Assembly (NCBI GenBank): GCA_016708265.1
Contig: JADJGA010000004.1
Span: 186,001 to 250,000 of the forward strand
Length of the DNA stretch: 64,000 nucleotides
Direction of reading: 5' to 3'
Source: Saprospiraceae bacterium
Lineage (GTDB): Bacteria; Bacteroidota; Bacteroidia; Chitinophagales; Saprospiraceae
Shown piece after piece: positions 59,563-64,000 of this stretch (the first letter of the stretch is position 1; the number at the start of each line of letters is the position of its first letter). The position numbers and the translations under genes were made by a program. Under the pieces are notes generated by a model. It ran no database searches and was not told the DNA's origin. It saw only the letters and a program-made list of their open reading frames with translations.

Positions 59563-60417
59563 TTACTTCAATTTATCAATTAGATAATAATATTCAGCAT
59601 AATTTTTAGTTAAGAGGCTTTTTAGGGCAGCAATTAGCTTGTCTTTTCCATTATTTTCAAAATTAACATTTGAGAATTCAATTTTGAAGTCTAATGTAGG
59701 TTGACCGAGAATTCTATAATACCAAAATTTTCCAAGCCATGAATTCGTGAGTGGTATAATTTTCAAGATAATATGATTTAAATCAATATACTCATTTTCT
59801 TTCAATTCAAAAATCTTATCCTCCAATATAGATATCAATTGCTCAAAATTATAAAACTTTCTTAAATCTGAATTATAATTATGTATTTCCATCTCAAATT
59901 TGTGTTTAAATTCATCCTTATTGTGAATTTTTAAAGGAAACACACTTGGCCATTCACTTTTCAAAAATACTGCTGTGTTACCATCTAAAACAACAAAATC
60001 ATTTTTTATTGAACTGTCAATTTTAGATTTAAAAACCAATCTGATTCGCTCTATTTCATCAATATTGTCGACAAATTTTTTTATTGAAAAATCTAGATTA
60101 CCTTTATTGTTTATATGCAAAAATTTTTTTTTATAAATAATTTCCTCCATTATTTCATTGAAAGCATTGAACAAATTTTCTAAATTTACACAGTATACTC
60201 CATTGAAAACTAAACATAACCCAAAAAAAATATTCGGGTTATGGTCTGAGTATTTATAAATATAAATGAAGTAAATCAAATTGCCAGATAAGTGAAAAGT
60301 AAACTTTAATTGTTTTCCTGGCTCTTCACTTATTTTTTTAAATAATTTTGTATTATAATCTCTTGGAAATTGATCATATCCATTTGGTGTTCCGAGTAAA
60401 TAAATTCCAAAATTCAT
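59563..60417 (-). CDS. Cytoplasmic protein sharing its N-terminal domain with the 636-aa protein
   Basis: A 284-aa protein without signal or membrane segment. Residues 1-120 align by eye with the N-terminus of the 636-aa protein: a start of the type (Y/F)xxGxPxGxxxF, a strand LIYFIYIYKYS, then FFGLCLVFNGVYC against FFGMALVFDGVYC. Both are followed by a helix and IIYKKKF / IIINKRIF. The remainder is unrelated. Two proteins with one shared domain in one operon suggest a common partner, perhaps the GTPase. No family name can be given. Confidence 0.65.
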   Translation of the reverse strand: MNFGIYLLGTPNGYDQFPRDYNTKLFKKISEEPGKQLKFTFHLSGNLIYFIYIYKYSDHNPNIFFGLCLVFNGVYCVNLENLFNAFNEIMEEIIYKKKFLHINNKGNLDFSIKKFVDNIDEIERIRLVFKSKIDSSIKNDFVVLDGNTAVFLKSEWPSVFPLKIHNKDEFKHKFEMEIHNYNSDLRKFYNFEQLISILEDKIFELKENEYIDLNHIILKIIPLTNSWLGKFWYYRILGQPTLDFKIEFSNVNFENNGKDKLIAALKSLLTKNYAEYYYLIDKLK

Positions 60418-60423
60418 AAAAGA

Positions 60424-60975
60424 TTATTTATAAAACTTAACAAACTTATTTTCTCGGTCTATTGAGATTTCCTTAAAATGTTTCATTACGGATTGTCCTA
60501 AAAGTAACGGGGCCAACTGATTTTGAACAACAACAGCCTCAATATCATATAAGTTAATTTTATCTCCTATTTGAACATTTTTCAAATTTATTCTTAAACC
60601 TGTCTCAATTTGTCCATTTGCAGTTTGAAATTGTTGATAATCAATTATATCATCATACTTTAAATTACCTTTCTCATAAAGATATCTAGCCTCAGCTAAT
60701 GTGATCATTGTTGATGATGCTCCAGTATCATAGATCATTTCAAGAGACATCCCATTTATTTTCACTGGAATTGTGATTGTATTTCCATATTGTTCAGTGA
60801 ATGGTATTTCAATGCTTTGTTCAATAATACTATTTTCAATATTTTCAATGTCTGTTGTTTCATATGTCGAAGTATCTAAATAAGAAGTATCAGGTTTATC
60901 AGATTTACAACTCCTACAAGATAATAAAAAACAAAAAATCACAAAAATGAAAGACAAAGCTTTATACTTAATCAT
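60424..60975 (-). CDS. Retropepsin-like aspartic protease lipoprotein
   Basis: A 183-aa protein. The lipoprotein signal is ALSFIFVIFCFLLSCRSC, with Cys as the lipid site near residue 20. After a Thr/Asp/Glu-rich linker comes a clan AA retropepsin-like domain: IPVKINGMSLEMIYDTGASSTMI (catalytic DTGAS near residue 82), flap region FQTANGQIETG and LAPLLLGQSVM (hydrophobic-Gly motif). One DTG per chain means it must dimerise to act, as related bacterial TIGR02281-type proteins do. It probably cleaves a periplasmic or lipoprotein substrate. It overlaps the upstream gene by 8 bp. Confidence 0.82.
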   Translation of the reverse strand: MIKYKALSFIFVIFCFLLSCRSCKSDKPDTSYLDTSTYETTDIENIENSIIEQSIEIPFTEQYGNTITIPVKINGMSLEMIYDTGASSTMITLAEARYLYEKGNLKYDDIIDYQQFQTANGQIETGLRINLKNVQIGDKINLYDIEAVVVQNQLAPLLLGQSVMKHFKEISIDRENKFVKFYK

Positions 60976-61682
60976 TAGAAGAAATTTTTTCTATGCATCC
61001 ATTAAATAAAGCTATTAAATACGGTCTATAAAATTGATATTGATTAGGGTAAAAATTACTCTTGTCTTGTGCTTCAATATCTTTGATTAATAAGTTAGCT
61101 TCTTCTATATTTTCACTAATAACTGACTTCAATATTTCTTGTTTTACATTAATTTGCAGATTTTTTAAATATTGTTCAGTTTCTATTTTGGAAATCTTTG
61201 TATTTATTCCAATTATAAGATTATCCAATTTGCGTATGTTTGAAATCAACTTATAGTGATTATGTAAACATAAAGGTATTTCAGAAAATTCAAAACTTTC
61301 AAAGCCACTTCTAAAATTGAAGTATCTTGAATACAAAAGAATTTTGCTATTCTCAGATTTAACAAATTATCATTTATTGATTTCTCTGTTTCAAATAAAG
61401 AGTATTCCAATATTTCAATAATTGTATCTTTATCAAAATAATTTCGATATAAATACTCGAGTTTTTCGGTAGTTTTCTTCGTATTTAAAATTATACTATC
61501 TCTATGTTTGATTCGATCTGTTAATCTTATTATTTCTGAAATTGAAAATTTATAATTAATACTATCCTCGTTTACTTTATTTAAATAAAATTGCAAATAA
61601 TTTTCTGTAACTTGTTGACTTGTAACAAAATTTGATATTAACAACAAAAAATGCTTACTATAACTGACCTAGAATAAACCAT
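60968..61682 (-). CDS. Exported helical protein of the operon (two frameshifts)
   Basis: It is seen as two pieces (61647-61246 and 61336-60968). The likely start is ATG at 61682, giving MVYSRSVIVSIFLLLISNFV then TSQQVTENYLQ, a signal peptide, once one T is added to the T run near 61650. A second shift lies between about 61336 and 61300. The corrected protein would be near 237 aa, mostly helical and charged, with a C-terminal half YLKNLQINVKQEILKSVISE. No family is recognised. It lies between the 636-aa gene and the protease gene. Confidence 0.55.
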
Positions 61683-61695
61683 AATTAAAACTATT

Positions 61696-63606
61696 TCAAT
61701 GTTTGATTTTGAGTTTACAGCTTTGATTCTTAAAAGTAAGTTTAACCTCTCCAGCACCAATTAAATCAACTTTTATTGGATTGGAATTTCTAGAATTAAT
61801 TTCAACTATCCCCCTTATATTATACTCAATATTCCACTCTTCACCATTTTTCAGAGGTAAAACTTCTCCATCACTTTTAATAAAAATTAGCAATTTCTCA
61901 CCAACTTTAAAATTTTGATTGCCTTGGTTATTGTCTCTTAACTTTCCCCAATCACTGTTGGCATATACGATTGATAATACTAATTCTTTAACTAAATCCC
62001 CATTTTCATTTTTTGGTATCTCTTTCTTTTTAAAATTGAATTTTGGTATTTGAACTGATCTTTTTTCTGAATCTATTTTTACACTGTTTATTTGTTCTAT
62101 AAGTTTTCTAGTTTGAATTTTAATCTGTTCAGAACATTCAGAGTTTAAAATTATCATACATTTTTCTTTTGCATTATTATAATTCATACTTTTAAAATCT
62201 TTACTTGCTTGTAAAATCCTTATAGTTTGAATAATGTCTAATGAATCCTTCCAAACTTCATAGTTTCCATATTTTTTCGATATTTTTAATAGGTTTAAGG
62301 CCTCTCTCAAATCGTTTTCATTGTTATTATTTGTCAAGTTTTCAATTTTGAATCTAACTTTTTTTAATAAAATGCTTTGTTGTTCCAAAATATCTTTATT
62401 TTCCAATTTCAATTTCTCCAACTGGTTCCATGCTTCTCCAAAATTGTTTACTGAGACATACTTATCAAAATTCTCATAATAATGTATACACTTTGGGCAA
62501 TCTTCTTCTTCTTTATAAAAGAAATTAATGGGGCGAAATAATTGAAAAAGAGTTACTAATAATAAAATTACTATTATTAAAAAAGAACCTAAGACAAGGT
62601 TTTTATTAATTTTGAGTTTTTCTAAAAAAAATTTTAGTTTTTTATTCTCTTGATCATTTGATGTTTTTTTTAAAATTGTTGCTTTCTCACTAATTCCTAT
62701 ATTCTCTATTTCTTTTAATTTTTCTTCTTTTTTACTAGAAGATTCTGTTTCAATTATTTTCTTTAGATCATTTATAAGTCTTAAATTAGAATTATAATAC
62801 TCTAAATTTTCTTGCAAATCTGGTTGTTTTTTTATGTATTTCTGAATTAATCCAACATCCTTTACTATTGATTCTGACAATTCATTTATTTCGGAAATTA
62901 ATTGTCTTTTATCCTCTAATCCTATTTTACTTTGAAAAGAAAAAATTGAATTACTATTGTCAAAAGCATTCATCCTGTATTTCATTTTCCCTTCCTCACT
63001 AATTTCATCATATTTTTCATTTGGATAATCCGGGGATATAGAAACCCACCTGTATTCTTTCAATGCATTTAATAGCTTTGCTTTACTTAATTTGTTGTTT
63101 AATTTTAAAATTAAAAAAGAATCTCCACTTTTAAAAGAAGAATTTAGCGGACTGAAATCATTTACAAAATACTTTTCAATATTCTTTAATAAGATATTTT
63201 TTATATTGTTTACTTCAATTTCATTTTCCCCAAATTCATGAACCAAAAATTTTCCCTGTCCAAAAAGGTTTTCACTTATTTCCTCAATAAATATTCTTTT
63301 ATTTATTATTATTTCATTATAAACTTTATCGAAAAGTCTGTAAATTTTATGAATATCATGACAATATACACCATCAAAAACCAAAGCCATTCCAAAAAAA
63401 GCACCTGATCGTTCTGAACATGAAAAAAGGTTGTATTTCAAATAAGTATATGAAACTTGATTATAATGAGCACGATGTACCGTTAACTTCGTATTCTCTT
63501 TGCTTGCATCATAAAATAATTGAAAATAGCTAATCTCGTCAACATTACCTTGATACAAATTAAAACCGTCAGGCACCCCAAAAATATAAAATCTTGGTAA
63601 AGTCAT
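61696..63606 (-). CDS. Large inner-membrane protein of the GTPase-linked operon (636 aa)
   Basis: Residues 1-200 are a cytoplasmic domain shared with the 284-aa protein (FYIFGVPDGFNLY, FFGMALVFDGVYC). Residues about 215-325 form a charged coiled coil. One transmembrane helix (LVLGSFLIIVILLLVTLFQLF, about 334-354) follows. Then come a CPKC pair, a TPR-like helical stretch (FGEAWNQLEKLKLENKD, NYNNAKEKCMIIL) and a C-terminal Ig-like beta domain (GAGEVKLTFKNQSCKLKI). Such a protein can link a cytoplasmic switch to the periplasm. It starts 9 bp after the GTPase-like gene. No named family is recognised. Confidence 0.7.
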   Translation of the reverse strand: MTLPRFYIFGVPDGFNLYQGNVDEISYFQLFYDASKENTKLTVHRAHYNQVSYTYLKYNLFSCSERSGAFFGMALVFDGVYCHDIHKIYRLFDKVYNEIIINKRIFIEEISENLFGQGKFLVHEFGENEIEVNNIKNILLKNIEKYFVNDFSPLNSSFKSGDSFLILKLNNKLSKAKLLNALKEYRWVSISPDYPNEKYDEISEEGKMKYRMNAFDNSNSIFSFQSKIGLEDKRQLISEINELSESIVKDVGLIQKYIKKQPDLQENLEYYNSNLRLINDLKKIIETESSSKKEEKLKEIENIGISEKATILKKTSNDQENKKLKFFLEKLKINKNLVLGSFLIIVILLLVTLFQLFRPINFFYKEEEDCPKCIHYYENFDKYVSVNNFGEAWNQLEKLKLENKDILEQQSILLKKVRFKIENLTNNNNENDLREALNLLKISKKYGNYEVWKDSLDIIQTIRILQASKDFKSMNYNNAKEKCMIILNSECSEQIKIQTRKLIEQINSVKIDSEKRSVQIPKFNFKKKEIPKNENGDLVKELVLSIVYANSDWGKLRDNNQGNQNFKVGEKLLIFIKSDGEVLPLKNGEEWNIEYNIRGIVEINSRNSNPIKVDLIGAGEVKLTFKNQSCKLKIKH

Positions 63607-63615
63607 ATTAGAAAA

Positions 63616-64000
63616 TTAGAACCAACTTCCATTAATTGTTTTCAATATTGCATTCCATAAAGCAGTAGGATATTTATCATTTCCTTGATTATAAGTGAAT
63701 CCAGTTCGTCCTTCTTCGAGTTTATTAAATTTTCCCGCAGAGAATACAACAAAATTAAAGTTATATTTCTTAAACCAATTTAAAATAGGTGTTTTATTTA
63801 TATACTTATCGAATATTCCTTCATATTGATTTTTTATGTCAACAAAAAATTGTTTGATATTTGGGTTTCCTTGGGACATAAGTGCTGTGTGCAAGTCTGC
63901 TTTATGACAGGTAAATATTATTCTGTCTTTTGTATTAATAAGGTGTTCCATTTCAATTATTTTATTTGCATAATTATTTCTCACTTCTACATCTTTCCAT
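63616..64000 (-). CDS. C-terminal part of a GTPase-like protein (cut by window edge)
   Basis: The frame is open to the right edge; 63984 is not the real start. About 128 C-terminal residues are visible. IIFTCHKADLH resembles the GTPase G4 specificity loop (N/TKxD with a preceding hydrophobic strand). FNFVVFSAGKFN resembles the G5 SA(K) strand, and TALWNAI the closing helix. These features point to a TRAFAC-type GTPase, as found in predicted NTPase-centred conflict systems. P-loop and switch regions lie outside the window, so this is inference. It is the first visible gene of the eight-gene operon. Confidence 0.5.
   Translation of the reverse strand, partial: WKDVEVRNNYANKIIEMEHLINTKDRIIFTCHKADLHTALMSQGNPNIKQFFVDIKNQYEGIFDKYINKTPILNWFKKYNFNFVVFSAGKFNKLEEGRTGFTYNQGNDKYPTALWNAILKTINGSWF

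Overview
The window comes from a low-GC member of the Bacteroidota, most like a Saprospiria/Chitinophagia-type environmental bacterium. The evidence is two giant secreted proteins with type IX secretion (T9SS) C-terminal sorting domains, a PorZ-like T9SS component, TAnnTTTG-type promoter elements, little sign of Shine-Dalgarno sites, and many simple or REP-like intergenic repeats. The taxonomic placement is inferred from gene content only.

Layout. 1-33 kb is mostly housekeeping: dihydroorotase (cut by the left edge), a thioredoxin-like protein, a 7TM-HD phosphohydrolase, an MDR oxidoreductase, a receiver/PEP-pyruvate-binding fusion with a cupin gene, DUF2784, RlmF, glutamate dehydrogenase, two tandem paralogous giant surface proteins (HYR-like repeats + dockerin + cohesin-like + T9SS tail), an ECF sigma factor with a probable double-membrane-spanning anti-sigma factor, a nucleotidyltransferase, a NUDIX hydrolase, PyrE, an M42 peptidase, PanB, TraB/GumN, an HDAC-like deacetylase, an internally deleted pyrophosphatase, PorZ and a ThiS-like protein. 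33-43 kb is a rearranged stretch. Two broken surface-protein genes, bounded by copies of the same direct repeat, separate the ThiS-like gene from ThiF. They are followed by a HepT/MntA toxin-antitoxin pair, a tungsten-type aldehyde ferredoxin oxidoreductase and a MOSC-MogA fusion. 43-54 kb is a defence island: a type I restriction-modification locus (hsdM, hsdS, hsdR) carrying a GxxExxY cassette between hsdM and hsdS and a Gabija system (gajA, gajB) between hsdS and hsdR. 54-56.5 kb holds small membrane proteins, a 151-bp tandem repeat and dispersed copies of its core. 56.5-64 kb is a compact eight-gene minus-strand operon, open at the right edge. It starts with a GTPase-like protein and continues with inner-membrane, periplasmic, aspartic-protease-like lipoprotein and outer-membrane-barrel-like products. 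I do not recognise it as a described system, and it is the best candidate for something new.

Reading-frame quality. From about 25.6 kb rightwards many genes carry single-base indels, nearly all one missing base and often in an A or T run, plus one in-frame TAG. Normally essential genes such as pyrE are affected, so much of this may be assembly error. I give whole-gene spans and state where the frame breaks. The most interesting exception is a (GATA)9 tetranucleotide tract inside the signal-peptide codons of a surface-protein gene. It has the layout of a phase-variation switch and sits in the OFF register here.
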